Shown: positions 35,338 to 48,600 of the stretch, in pieces
Numbering within the stretch: the stretch's first letter is position 1
Layout of the letters: each line of letters starts with the position of its first letter
Source: Nepenthes gracilis
Taxonomy: Eukaryota > Streptophyta > Magnoliopsida > Caryophyllales > Nepenthaceae
DNA length: 64,000 nucleotides
Direction of reading: 5' to 3'
NCBI GenBank assembly: GCA_033239525.1
Contig: BSYO01000004.1
Location: forward strand, 25,272,037-25,336,036
Notes under the pieces: model-generated
What the model saw: the letters and a program-made list of their open reading frames with translations, nothing else
What the model was told of the DNA's origin: nothing
The model's database searches: none
Made by a program: the position numbers and the translations under genes

Positions 35338-37439
35338 GCTTAAATTATTTTTGTAAAGTATGAATCCTAAAAAATATTTTAATGATAATTAATTTAATTA
35401 AAGTGATATTTTCAATGTTATTTGATATTTTAGGTTAAAAATTAAGTATTAGATTAGAATAAATTACGTTGAGCAAAGCTTAATATACATTTAAGTCACG
35501 TATGAGTACGTTTTAAATGGAATATTCATATTTAAAATACATTTGTACAATGTGTGTGTGTTTTTGAAACTATATGTTGACACCGGAGAGACATTTATAC
35601 ATAATATGAATTATGTCTCAACACCTAATTCACATCTGACAGTTGCTTATATGCCAATTTTAGCTCATTTACAGTTGATTTTTAAGAAAAGAAAGAGAAA
35701 GATATAAAGAAGGGAGAGAAGAGTGAAAGAAAAAGAAAGCAAAATAAAGATTTAAAGTGAAATCAATAAATCTTTTGCAAAAATCAAATAAAAAAAAGCA
35801 TATTCAAATCATTTGTTCTGTTATTACTGATTTTTTTTGGCAATTTTTGAGTATTTTTTATTTTAAATGTTAATACATATCTTAATTTCATATTTAAATT
35901 GCTTTAACATTTGTATGTATGAAATCCTACTCTAATTTATTAAAATTTTATAAAATATATGCATTAAACTATATAAATAATGTTTAAGTACAAAATTTTC
36001 TGTTAAATGATCCTACTGTTTTTAAATTATATATATATATTCTTATATGCTTTTAATTTTTACATAAATATTGATGTATATTTTTTATTTGAAATAAAAT
36101 ATTAAAATTTATATAAATTATATTCATTTCTTAAAATTTCTATACAAATACTTCTACATGTTTTTAAATTAAACAATGCAGTTGTTGTACTTTTCTAAAT
36201 TAAACAATGTGATCTTGCATATTTTTAAATTACACATTAAAATTCTAACATGTTTATAGTTTTTACTACATATCATATATTTAAAAAATATAAAAAATTT
36301 TTGCATTTATCTTGATGAAAAATTTATTTTTTCTAGTATGAGAAAAATAAAAATGTGTTTATATTTGAGTATAGTTTTTCAGTTTGGCTAAATATGGACA
36401 ACTATATAGAATTAATGAAAATTAATTGGGCATATCCTAATATATTATTAATAAATTAAAAATTGTACCTATCATTCACGAGTTATAAAAATGATATTCA
36501 GCCTCAACTATAGAAATTATATATAGTCGATTAACCCATAGGTTGTAAATAGTGGTGTATAACTTTGCCTATATGAAAATAATTATAATATGAAATTCGA
36601 TATTTACTAATTATCGATGAGATCATTATTATTCTTTGGTCATTTGCGTTAGCATGATTTTGGCGTAATTTATATATTTATACAATTTTGGCATGTTTTA
36701 TCATGATGTATAGATTTGGCATGATTTTGGTTGAAATGATCATTAGTATTCAACTTTTGTATGATTTATCGAAAAAAGTTACTATCGATATTTTCAAACT
36801 TTTGAATATATCATTATCTTAGTATGTTTCATTTGTATATATATATTCACATATGAATATATATATGTCAATATTAGGCTCATTTTTAACTTTATTTTTG
36901 TTAACCTTTCAAATTAATAGGTTTGAATTATCTTGTAAGAGATTTGAATCGAAAGAATGTCGTTCAAAAATTAGTTTAGGGTGTAAAATTGATTTAATGT
37001 TCTATTATAGTTTAATGGTTAAAAATATTAATTTTTAATGTTAGTTATTTTGATTTATGTTTGTATTTGATAACGATAATGATGATGATAATGTAAATAT
37101 ATAAAATTAGACAATTTTTTCAATTATATTTGGTTTGGATACTCTGATTTCTAATTGAGATATTTTTTTACGTATGTTTGAGGTCAAATAATAATCGAGA
37201 TTCAAAATTATTTTTAGATGTGGCTTTTGGGTCATATAATTTAATCATGGTTATTATTATTATTTTTACAGTTTAATGATATTTAATATAAATTGAGTCC
37301 TGGTATTGGTTTATGTTTAATTCAATTGAATAAAGAATTGATTTTTAAATTTGAATTAAAATCTTGATTAAAATAATTATAAATTAATCTATAAGTTAAT
37401 TGGTACGAATAGTAAATTGTTAACGTTAGAGAGTCCACC
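35338..37439. other. AT-rich intergenic region
   Basis: I find no gene, no reverse transcriptase motif and no recognised repeat here. Its left border with the viral fossil is not sharp. Confidence 0.5.
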
Positions 37440-40259
37440 AAACTTTTCCTTTGAGAATATCATAAATTATTAGCTGGTTCTTCCGTTTGAAACATTTGAT
37501 TGTAGATGACATCAACCGTAGGATTTTCCACAACAAGATATTTTTGACGATATTTCTTTAACTTCTTGATGAAATGGTTTTTTAGCTTGAATATCTGCTT
37601 GGATTTTTAGTGGTGTAATTGTTATGTAATCAAATTTATTTCACAATTTTACTTTGAAGTCGCGTACAATTGATACTGGTGCATCCGAATAAATTGCTCC
37701 ACAGGTAAAAACTCAAGACATGATCCATGGAATAGCATAGTCAATATGAAATGTAATTTTTCGATGATCAAAAAATATTTCTCGTGTAAGTTTTTTATAA
37801 TAGAGCCGTGCTTTATTAATGAGAGTTGGATATATTGTCAGACAATGGCTAAAATAAAGCTACTATTCAAGGAACCAAAAAGGAATTTATTTGGGATAAT
37901 TTTGATCAAATTTAAAGAACCAAAAATAACTGCAAGAGTGAAAATAAAATACATTATACCATGTGTCTTTGTAATCCTGATAATTATATTTCATGTGCTG
38001 ATAATAAACGAAAAAAGGTTGAATATCTAAAGGATCTAAAGCTATGTCTTGATAGGGTCGAACTTTTTAATTTTAAGATCAATAAAATCCGAATCAACAA
38101 GAATCAATTCATAAAATTGTTGTGTTTTAAGCGGTTCTGCTGTTTAATATAAACGGTTTGACGGAAATATACGATTGGTAACATTGAGTAATTCTTATAA
38201 TGATAGTGATATGTATAATCCTGTCATAGTAATATGTTGTTTTATCGACTTGATAAAGTAAATAGTTTGGGTAGGAGGTTGAGAAGAATAAGATGAAGAG
38301 GCTGATATTTGATGTAAAGAGGTGTATTGAGTAGGTAAAATTTATGATGGCATCGTGGTATAATCACGGGCTGTTTGTTTGGCTGGAGTAGAAGGAGACT
38401 GAACTTGCTTGCCTTTGTCTTTTTAAGGAGGCATATTGGTCATGTAGAAAGGAGTAAAACTAAATAATTTTTTGTTAAATAAATTCGTCCAAGATAAATT
38501 TTCTCAAATGTAAAGACGTTTATGTAAATGATAAAAGAAAACTTTGCCAAAAACAGATGAGTCAAAATGCCAAAAAACAGAGGTGTCAAAATGCCAAAAT
38601 AGTGTTTGCTATGAATTCCTTTTGCTACTTTTGATTAATTGCTTAATTGTAACAAAATATTTGTTTTTGGTATTTATATTTGCCCTATGTATACTAAGTA
38701 CCCGAAAAGTCACGAAAAGCGATACATAAGATTATAAGGAAAGGCTTGCCTATACATCTTCCTAGCATATGCGCGATTCTTTTCACTATGAGCTATTTTG
38801 TTATAATTTACTTATTAATTTTTGATTGATTACAAAACTAGAGCTAGATATGCTTTAGCTAAATTCTTTTTTGTTCTACAGTTTACTGAAAACTAATTTG
38901 GTACGTATTTGATTGTGCCACTAATCAATGATGGAGATGGTGGAGTCTCCATTAAGCTTTGTTTTTTCTTTCTTTTCTTCCTTTTAGTTTGTTTTTGATT
39001 TTCTAAAGATTGTACTTTTTTATCTTTCAATTGTCTGTTTTTAATTAATTGAAAAGTTCTTTGATTTTTTGATAATTTTGTTAATTGTTTATTTATTTCT
39101 TTAAGAATTTAATTATTATGTTGTATTTGATATTTATAGATAGGTTAAGTAGATAATGTGTTCTATTGTTGATATTCAAGTGCTTGAACAGTTTTCAGAT
39201 ACAATAATTTAGATGTAGATGTAGAAAGCATATCACTTAATCATTTTGTTATTTGTTTTAACAAAATGTCAGTTTGTTTTGGTGGAAATTGTATGTTAAT
39301 AATAGTTGGTAAATGATAACTTGGTAAATGAGTTATATTATATGGAAATTGATAAGGAATTCCTATTTTATTTTGTAGTGTATGCTCTATTATATCTATT
39401 TGTTGAGCAATAGTATAAAGTATTTAAGATTGATAATTATTTTGTTCATATACCTTTTTAGTATCTTCTAACATTGTATCACTATCATATTCTCTGTCAG
39501 CACCTTTTTTAAATAGAGTTGCCGTAATAGTTGTATTATCAATATTTAATTTTAATCCTGTAAGTGAATAATGAACAGATATAATTCATTGTCCGTTTAT
39601 AGTATTCCAAGTGGTAGTAATTCCATTATTAACATTGATATTTTGTATATTTTGAGGTTGTTGTATAGTATTCCTTATATAAGGAAAAAACCGTTCAAAA
39701 AATAGTAAATTCCTTTTTAATGACATCATATTTTGTTTCCATAAAATTCTATATTCTTCTAACTGTATTTTATTATAAGTTTTAAAATATTAGTCTCGAA
39801 TAAGCTTATTTTTCTTCAATATAAATTCTTTTCTTAACATATCAATATCTGGCATAAATTTTAGAAAAATTATTTCTAAATATTTATTATAATAATTTTT
39901 ATATTCGTTATATTGATCTTCATATTGAATATCATTAATCATTTGATCGATTGAATATGGATTGGATTCCTTCTTATTTTCTCTATATAGCAATCCAGTT
40001 TCAATTTTATAAATTTCATATCATGAAGCTTTCATGGAATAAATTCTTTTCATGATATGATATTAATAGTTTGCATATCTCAAAAAGTTGGTGAATTAGG
40101 CGTTGTTTGTGTAATTATCTTAGGAATAGGCATTCTACTTTCTACATTTCTATTATCTTAATTATCTTACGTATATGTAGATTGATAACGTGTACTAACG
40201 GATAATGGTCTAATACTTTCATAGTCAGATAAAAGTGTTTGTATTGTCTGTGTGTTAAA

Positions 40260-41086
40260 GCTTAACGATCATGATAATTGTGGGGTATTGAAATTAAAAA
40301 TAATAATTTTTTCAGGCGTTTCAATGATTTTAGAAATTCTTTTCTGATTAGATGTCTTGATGGTTGTGTAAGATTAACTTGCTATTGTGGTGACAATGTG
40401 ACTTCATCCCATTTTAATAATTTTGGTGTAAATGTAGTAGTATGGCCTGCTTCTACATGCAAAATAATTGTTTCACCAGGTGGTGTTTGGATAAGATATT
40501 TTGGATTAAATTGAGTTGTTAATAACTTAAAATAAATTTGATAGAGAATTGGAAACCATTTTCGTTCTTCCTGTTGAGATAACCCAGGTAAATGAACATT
40601 TAAAACTAACGTATTTAATATGGTTTAATCTTTTAGGTCAACAGTAAAATTTGGTGCACAATTAAAATAAATTGGGTCATTATATAAATTAGATTGAATA
40701 ATTGCTAAAATCGATTCTTTATATTTTAGTTGGGTTTGATCTCGAAGGCACAATAAGACGGGAATATCAATTTTTAATTTGATTAAGAGTTTGATAGCTA
40801 TTTGTATTAAACCATAATGAATATAATTATAACTTTTACTTTTAAATTTCTCAATTGATAAATTAGATTATAATCTTACTTCTTCATATTCATTTTGAAT
40901 CGATATTGTTTGTTCATAATCTTTAATGGCTAAAGCGATTTTAAAATTAAAAGTTTCTATTTTATAAATTTTTTCTATTTGTTGTGCGAGTATCGTCCAT
41001 TTGGAGTAATCTTTACTATTGGATATAATTAACGCCTCTCTAAAATTTGTTATTATATTAGAAGTTGAACTATTTTTCTTGATCAT
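40260..41086 (-). pseudogene. viral movement-protein-like pseudogene
   Basis: The first 72 codons (41086-40868) are open, then an in-frame TAA interrupts the frame before the conserved core, with further stops at about 40627 and 40400. The movement-protein family makes tubules or modifies plasmodesmata for cell-to-cell spread of plant viruses. This copy cannot make the full protein as it stands. Confidence 0.68.
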
Positions 41087-41430
41087 TCTTCTTAGTCAAG
41101 TTGCTATTATCTAGTTTGTTTATTACTTAAAACACAATTTTTTAAACACAATTCTATAGACACAATATTCTTCACATACTCTTACACAAACCTAGTTGAT
41201 GAGACCACTCCCGGGACCACCCAATTTTAATTCTTCACGGGTTGACCAACGGTTAAACAGACTGACCAACGTTATTCCAAGTATACGTAGATGTATGTAA
41301 AGAGATCATATATGCAGAAATATATAGATATATTATACGAAAGTAATGTGGAAAGCAAACAATAACAATTCCAAAGGGAACTATTCTTCGCATTAGTTCA
41401 TCATCTGATACAAGAAAACGACACACTTGT

Positions 41431-41441
41431 CTTTGATACCA
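41431..41441 (-). other. primer binding site of the pararetrovirus fragment
   Basis: TGGTATCAAAG on the minus strand is the Met-tRNA primer site with one change, the same variant as in the Ty3 element at 27326-27336. It marks the genome start point of reverse transcription in this virus family. Confidence 0.6.
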
Positions 41442-42267
41442 ATTAGAAAAAGAAAAAAATTAATGGAAAATGATCTTTACAAAATTAAAAATAACAAATG
41501 TTTAAAATATACCGTTTAATTTTTTTTTGATAAGCAATAATAAATCAATAAAAAAATTATACAATAAAAATCATCACTTGAGACAAAATATAATAATCCC
41601 CCAAAAACTTAATCCATATAAAAAGCATGACATGAGAAAAAAAGGGAAAAAATAAAAAAAAACCAAAATATAAAAACTTTAAAAAGATGATTTATGTTGA
41701 TGATTATCAAGGAGATAATCGCCACTATTATGGATGGGCTCATTGAAGGCGATTTGTCAAATATGTTCATGTTATTAATTTTTTAAATAGATAGACAGTG
41801 ATTGCATGGAGAGTTTATAATAATAATTATGTGTAAAAGATTTTTTATTTTAAGGTAGTCTAACTGACATTATCATTATAATAAGAATAAGATCAATCTT
41901 ATTTGAATTTAATATTGCTTTTATCCAAATAATTTGATACTATTTAATTATTATTAAGATATAATTGTTAATCTAACGTCTATTTATTTATTTATTTAAT
42001 TTTATTTAATTTAGTTAATAAATTTCAAATTGACATTATTATAAAAATTTTAAAAATTAGTAAAAAGTATCTTATTAACCCCATCATTTAAAATTGTTGC
42101 CAAAAGTGCAGATTAGCCTGCAGTCGATTCTTTGATCGTATTATTATTATTATTATTTAAATTTTTTTTAGGGATAGGCATCTCTTACTCCAATTCATCC
42201 CGGAAATTCCCGTCGAGCAGAACGGCCAAATTATCAGACTTCACCGTCACCCCAGTCCGCAGCTGCA
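41442..42267 (+). other. upstream region of TBCE
   Basis: AT-rich, with an ATT microsatellite at about 42137-42157. The promoter must lie here or further left, but no clear TATA box stands out from the AT background. Confidence 0.4.
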
Positions 42268-42288
42268 ATGGTTGCTGCTTCTTCTTGA
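42268..42288 (+). promoter_or_regulatory. six-codon upstream ORF overlapping the candidate TBCE start
   Basis: ATG at 42268 opens a six-codon frame (MVAASS) that stops at TGA 42286-42288. The A of that stop is the first base of the in-frame TBCE ATG at 42288, giving TGATG, an arrangement that can allow termination and reinitiation. A second short frame, 42302-42319, lies between the ATGs at 42288 and 42339. Whether the transcript includes these is inferred. Confidence 0.4.
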
Positions 42289-42621
42289 TGCTTTGCAGCA
42301 AATGCGAAACTCCTCGTGATTCACCCCAGTCAAAGCCGATGTTTAAAATTGGCCAGCGAATTCACTGGGCCGCCGATTGCCGAAGGTCCGGGACAGTGAA
42401 GTACGTAGGACCTGTCGAAGGATATTCTGGTGAATGGGTTGGTGTCGACTGGGACAATGGCGATGGTAAGCACGATGGTTCCATCAACGGAGTCCGCTAT
42501 TTTCAAGCCATGTGTCAGAACTCGGCTTCTTTTGTTCGACCCCATAATTTAAGCCCTGGCATTACCCTGCTAGAGGCCCTTGTTCTTCGATATAGAGGCC
42601 AAACAACAAAAGAAGAAGAAG
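42288..42621 (+). CDS. TBCE: TBCE exon 1, CAP-Gly domain
   Basis: It carries the whole CAP-Gly domain and ends TTKEEEG at GAAG|GTATGT, phase 1. The ATG at 42339 starts MFKIGQRIHW, close to the family's usual N-terminus, so the true protein may begin there, 17 codons downstream. Confidence 0.9.
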
Positions 42622-45600
42622 GTATGTTATTGTGGTGGTGTCTGTTCTTAAAGAGAACTAATTGGCCATATTTGTTTGTTTGGATCCTTTATTTAATTCG
42701 ATTTTTGTTTTTTTAACGATCAGTTAACGATTGATTTTGTCTGAGTGTTCTGATTTAATTTGCTCAAGTTTTGTGCTTGGAAATTAATAATTATACACTT
42801 TATAAATTGTTTCGCAAGGGTGAGCTTAAGATTTCCTGTAGGTCACATTGTTAAACACTCTTTGAGGTGCCGGAAAAGGTGGAATATGTCTGACCCCCTC
42901 TAGATATTACGATAGGCCGCCTTTTATACTAATTGTTAGCATGCCATGCTGTAACTTTTATTGCTATTACGTTATTTTCTCAGTACCTGCAGGGCAATGC
43001 AAGGTGTGAACATTAATTTAGTGAAGGAAATGGTAATGCGAAAAAGGCCATTCCTGAAATTTTGATCTATTATGTAGTAGGCAAGTTGGTACATTTTCAT
43101 ATTCGGAAGATGGAGGTGCTATAATCAAATTCTCATCTGTTCCAACTACTGAGCTACCCAAAATGGAAATCTTCTCCAGTATTTTTGAGTTCGTTGAATT
43201 GAATGCAAGAACTAAATGAGTTCTGTTGAATTGGGATGTGTGGGAGAGACAGTACAATTGCTACCTACTGTAAACCAGAAAGTCCATCTGCATCTTAAGC
43301 TTATCTCCTGAATAGATACTATATATCTGGTCATATATCTTGCATATTTGATAAACACCTGCTTTTTGACAGTTAAGTGATTATATGTATTGCTAATCAA
43401 CTATTTCAAGAACCTCAATAAAAGGGAGGTTTCAAAAGAGTCCACCAAACTGCTGCAGGCATTCTTAGAGAGTAGGGAGGCCCAAGGAAAGTTCTAACGC
43501 TCCTCTTATGAAAAATCATTGACATTTGCAGAAAGCAATAATATTCAGTATCACTGAAATATAGAACTACACAACCAGAAACTCATCACCGCAGGGGACT
43601 CTAGAGGGCAATCCACCCATAGAATGAAATATTGACAAATATATAATATTATCACTCTTTTGATACCAACATTTTCTGACACTGCTGTAAAATCATGAAA
43701 TGTTGATGTATTGGCGAGAGAATGATAATTAAAATATTGGTCGATAGACTTAATATTTGGCCGATATGTTGATATGTCCTATCATGTTGCAATCCACAGA
43801 AAATTTGTTGATTCTGATATGTTTAATATCATGAGTATTGTCTAATATATTCGATATCGATATTGGATGAGTCGCTCTCTTCTTATGTTTTAATAAATCG
43901 GCATACTCCTTTGCTGCCAAAGATATTATAGCACTGCAGTAAACAAGGGTTTTCTAGCTTTCACAGCTTTGTTTTCCCTTAAGCAACCTTTAGCATCTAG
44001 CTATTTGCCTCTTCATGCACTCTGTTTCTACATTTGCGTTTTGGACTGTCCATCTCTCCCTGGAGAACTTCAGTGATCACAGGAAAAATAAGTGATCCCT
44101 TGATTCTGCATATTGTTTAGAAAGCATACAGCCAGTCTTATTGAATAATTTCATATTTCATAAGTCTATCTAGAGGATTGAGCTTGTTTCAATCCCGAGC
44201 CTGCAAATAACAGCAGTATTGGGTACATTATGAGGACTCCTGACCAGCTTACTGGACGTAACAGAGGTTTTTTATTTTTTCACTTTGTGGTAATTATAAC
44301 CAAAGGCCATAGGGTATTTCCTTCAGTGTATTTCACTGTGATTTGTGGCCTACCCCTTTCAGTTTATCTCCCTGTCTATCTAAACTACCAAGTGTATTTC
44401 TTACTTACATTTAGCTTGCTCATTAACCATGATCCACTGTGAAGTTGCATATCAAGGAATTTTGTACCATTTAAAAGGTATACATCACCCTCTAACCATC
44501 TTCCTTTGAGGCTATGTTCTATGTTTGCTTTCCAAAGGCTGCAATATTTCACATCAGTAAGCTTTTAAGTCCCAGAACTCCTATTTCTTTCTGCAGATGT
44601 CCTGCCAAGCAGCCCTATGTGTATTACTGTTGAAAACTATTCCTGACCAAGGAAACCGTGTACAAATAGCCTTACTTTCTCAATAACAGTGTTGGAAGTA
44701 AAAGCATTCTAGTCCAGCATATAACTAAGTAAAGCTGGTCATATCATTCGGAGCCCACCTGAGTTTATAAGGAGTCCATCCAAGATTTGACTTTAGCAAG
44801 AACATTGTCAAGGGAAGGTTGGCAGTTATTGACTATTATTTTAGAAGCCACCAGTAAGATACCAGGTATTGCATTGGGAAATCCACTTCAAATTGAAGGA
44901 ACTTGAGAATGTCTGCTTTGACTTTAAAAATGACGTCTCTAATATCACAATGCTGTTAGATGGATTTGAATCAAGCCCACCGGTGTCCTTTGAGCTTAGA
45001 AGCATGGGCATCAACTGGGAACACGGACGTGATACTACATTAACATGTGACACATTATTTTTTTTTAGAAATGAGGATATAGCATGTTAGAGATACATTA
45101 ACTAAAAGTCATAGGTTATTGCTCAACAACCCTACTTTATATCAAAAGAATAGAAAAATGCACGTTTCTCGCTTCCTCCTTTGAAAAAAAACTAACATGA
45201 AGAAGTAATATGTAAGTGAGCTAATATGAAGGAGTTGTGCTATAACACCCGTCACATGTGATTGACTCAAATTAGAAGGCTCTCTTTGTTTGCCTGGATC
45301 ATTCCGTTGCACTAAGGACCTGCTTATATAGTTACATACCTGAGTTCAACTAGAGAACCACTACAAAACTTATTATAATAGAACAATAATATTGAATATA
45401 ATTTAACAAACTAAACCAGTTAAAAATTTGTTAGATTCACTTCATCTTCCCTGTGCAATCTCCTCTTGAATTGGTTGCTTTATGCTTTGCTCTGCTTCAT
45501 TGCCTTTTTCATCGCTCTCCATGTTTGAAACTAAAACAGAATATTATGAAAAAAAGAAGACCATGGTGGCTTAGGTTTTGTATTACTTCTAAATATAAAA

Positions 45601-48600
45601 TGGCTCTAATTTTTATTAATTAATATTAGGAATTCCATTGTTTTTGGAAAATTACAAAATATCCCAATACACATGTCGGAGCCAACAGAAATGTAATGAA
45701 ATATTTAGATGTGTCAGAGGATGTTGGGCTCTAATATGTTAGCCAGGAAAAAAAGTTGGTGCTTCTTAGCCTTTGAGAACTTCTGAAAGCAGTTATAGCT
45801 TAGCATAACAAATTGTGGTTCTCCCTTTTCATAGCAATGACAAATTATCTGCATAGCCAATTGAATGATGTTCAGCCACTCACACTTTGGATGACAATGA
45901 AAGTTTCTGTTGTTTTCAAAGCTCCCAGAATTCTAAAAATTTACTGCATTACGAACACAACAATATACAGGAATCGCCTTGCTCTAATAGAATGTTATGC
46001 TTTCCTTAGTGAGAACTTGAGAAACTTGTTAATTTATATGGTCAAACTTTTTGTTCAGAAAGAAATAAATAGTTTTGGAAGGGCTGCTAGGGGCATCATC
46101 TGAGAACAATACTGTATTTGAGAAACAGAAAACTGAAATTACAATTTCAACCTATCAAATAACTCGGCCAAAATTTCCTGGGATCAGGGTATTTCTGTGA
46201 AGCTAGGCCCAAGTATTGTCCTAGTTCTTCCTGACAAAACCATTCCGAAGTTTAATCTCAACAGGAAGATTTGTGAGAACTGACAAATGAAAATGAGCTC
46301 AAGCAATATACAGGGCATTCCTGTTGGACAACCTTCAAAGTCAAACAAGTTTTTCAAAGAGAAAATGATTTTTGTATCTAAATTGCAGATGTAATCTAAA
46401 GATTTCTGCCTTCCAGACTTTCCCCTGCTTCAATGTCTGATTTTCCTTTTTTTTATAGCTTGTGTTATAACAGATCAGTACTTTTTCTTTTTTTTTGGTC
46501 TTTGTGTAATGCTCCAGGAAATCTTTAACTGCTATATTCTAACTTTGTAAGATTTTGGTAAGATTTCTGGATGTTTTGGATAGGTTGTGCTGGTGTTCTA
46601 CTGATGTGATACATAGAGAATGGTGTTTTGGGAATCATTCGAAGGACCACATTTTGTAGTCGGGTCATGAATTATAAGTGGAAAATCAGGCTTATATTAC
46701 TGAAATCAGGCTTTGTACCACTGAAAATCGGGCTTGAAGGACTACATTCTGCAGACGGGTTTGATATTACATCTCATGAGACATTGTCGACGAACTTGGC
46801 CAACTACATCAGTTGGAATCTACATTAGAGTTGATAAAAATATAATTCAGGTCACTTAGGAGTTAGGCTTGGCTTAGATGAGAAATAACGACCGTTATAT
46901 AAAGCCAGATTAGGTTAGGTCAGATTACCCGATCCAAAAACCATAACCGTGCTGGTTTATAATCAAAATCATGCCAGTTCAAGTTGGTGTATAAACTTTT
47001 TTTTTTTTAATTTAAAAGTCATATTTATATAAAAAGTACCTAAAAGTAGCAAATATTTCAAAAATGTAATATTTAGATAAAATATTACCTAAATATTATA
47101 AATGAACAATACTCAACTATTCACACAAAAATATGATTTATTGAGATAGTTTTCTTAAACTTGATATTTAATTAAATAGAAAAAGTACAAGCCACAAAAT
47201 CATAATTTGGTCCAGTTCGGTCATTTTCACTGGTAACCATGTGTGATCCAAAAATTAATCAGATTTATTTTTTTTTATTGTACTTGTCTGTAATATTCAT
47301 ATACTTTCACCATATCTTATAAAATTTCTGTCGAACTGGTGAATTGAATCAATCGGGAAGCCTGATTGTCATCATGTCTAATCTGCACTGTTATTTGTTT
47401 AGTGTAATTTACAATTCATTTTTGCAGTGCTATAGTCATATTTCACCAAATGGCGTATGTATGTGCATTACTTTTATTTGAGTGAATGAATTTGTTTAGA
47501 TAATCATCTGCTGTTTTATTTTCCAGATGAGATGTACGTTCTTTCAGAAAGAAGCGAAAAAGTATCTATTCAGTTTGTGGGGAAAGATAAAATTGAGAGC
47601 AAGTTAAGTCGGTTTGATGAATTGATAGGTGCATCACTAGCTTATCTTGGTGTTAGCTCTCCTGGATCTCTTGGCGAAATCAACACCATAGCCCCAAGTA
47701 AGTTGTTAGCAGGTAGTTTTACTTAACATTATATTATGTGGTGGAGAGCTTCACCTAGCTCAATGCACTTTTTCATCTTTAAAGTTATCTTTACATTTCA
47801 ACTGCAACAATAACAAAAACAAAGCCTTGGTCTAGTGCAATGTCATTTGAGAGTAGGACTGAATTCATATTATTATTTTTAATTACCTTACTCTAAGATG
47901 TTTTAGGCCTACCCTGCCCTTTCTTCTAGCCTCTAAACTTAATTAAATCATCATTTCTCATTGGTGCTTCATTTGACTACATTGTAAGTACTTGAACCTC
48001 CTTAATCTTTATTCCTTTTTTTTTTCTATACGTGCAATTTCTAGATGGCTGAAATTATATTTATAATTCATTCTATATTTTACCTTCTAGAGTAACCCTC
48101 TTATCCATCTTAACATTTCCATTTTCACTATGCTTACCTTTTAACTTGTTTAATTGCCCAAATTATGATTCATAACATATAGTGGTGTAATAGATGCCAT
48201 ATTAAATTTTCCTTATATTTTTATCGCAAATCATATCCTATTTATTTCTTTATTTTGCCCAACATGTCATGCAATGATCAATGTTTCTATTTTCTTGTTA
48301 TAGAATTAATAACACTTTTACTTAAGCCCATTTAATTCTAAAGCCTCAGTCTGTTGTGCTAAGTTTGCTTCCATGCCATCTCTATTATTATCTAATGGAA
48401 CACTATCATGTGCAAATAATACACACCAAGGAATCTAATACTAAACATGTCTCATAAGTTATCCATTGCTAAGACAAACAGTAAGGACTCGGTAGACTAT
48501 TGACGTACTGCTATATAATAGGAAAATCCTTAGTATTTTCTTTTTAACATCAATCATTATTACCTCATACATATCCTTAACAATATCATTATGTTTTTAA

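Larger units (their letters stand above)
37440..41441 (-). mobile_element. endogenous pararetrovirus fragment (Caulimoviridae), broken
   Basis: Read on the minus strand, a Met-tRNA primer binding site (41441-41431) is followed by a leader of ~345 bases and a frame that starts at 41086. From there to about 40260 the frame, though broken by stops, matches the plant pararetrovirus movement-protein family (viral_MP): it keeps the conserved blocks on the family's core, with residues such as YIHYGLIQ, DIPVLLCLRD and IQSNLYNDP. Downstream, 39993-39790 is an open stretch rich in Tyr, Asp, Glu and Lys (FLKFMPDIDMLRKEFIL), and a Lys-rich block follows near 39000, as expected of the capsid part. A final recognisable piece is at about 37650-37540 (PLKIQADIQAKKPFHQEV). 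No aspartic protease, reverse transcriptase or RNase H was found, so only the promoter-proximal half is present. There are no LTR ends next to the primer site, which favours a virus over a retrotransposon. Every frame is broken. A Florendovirus- or Petuvirus-like origin is a guess. Confidence 0.72.

Noticed and set aside
38544..38729. Small plus-strand frames within the viral fossil (also 37746-38152 and 40278-40514)
   Set aside because: They are antisense to the broken viral frame and match nothing.
42132..42716. 194-codon frame starting at 42132
   Set aside because: Only the part after 42288 or 42339 matches TBCE. The front codes for a Leu/Phe-rich stretch from an ATT repeat, and the end runs into intron 1.
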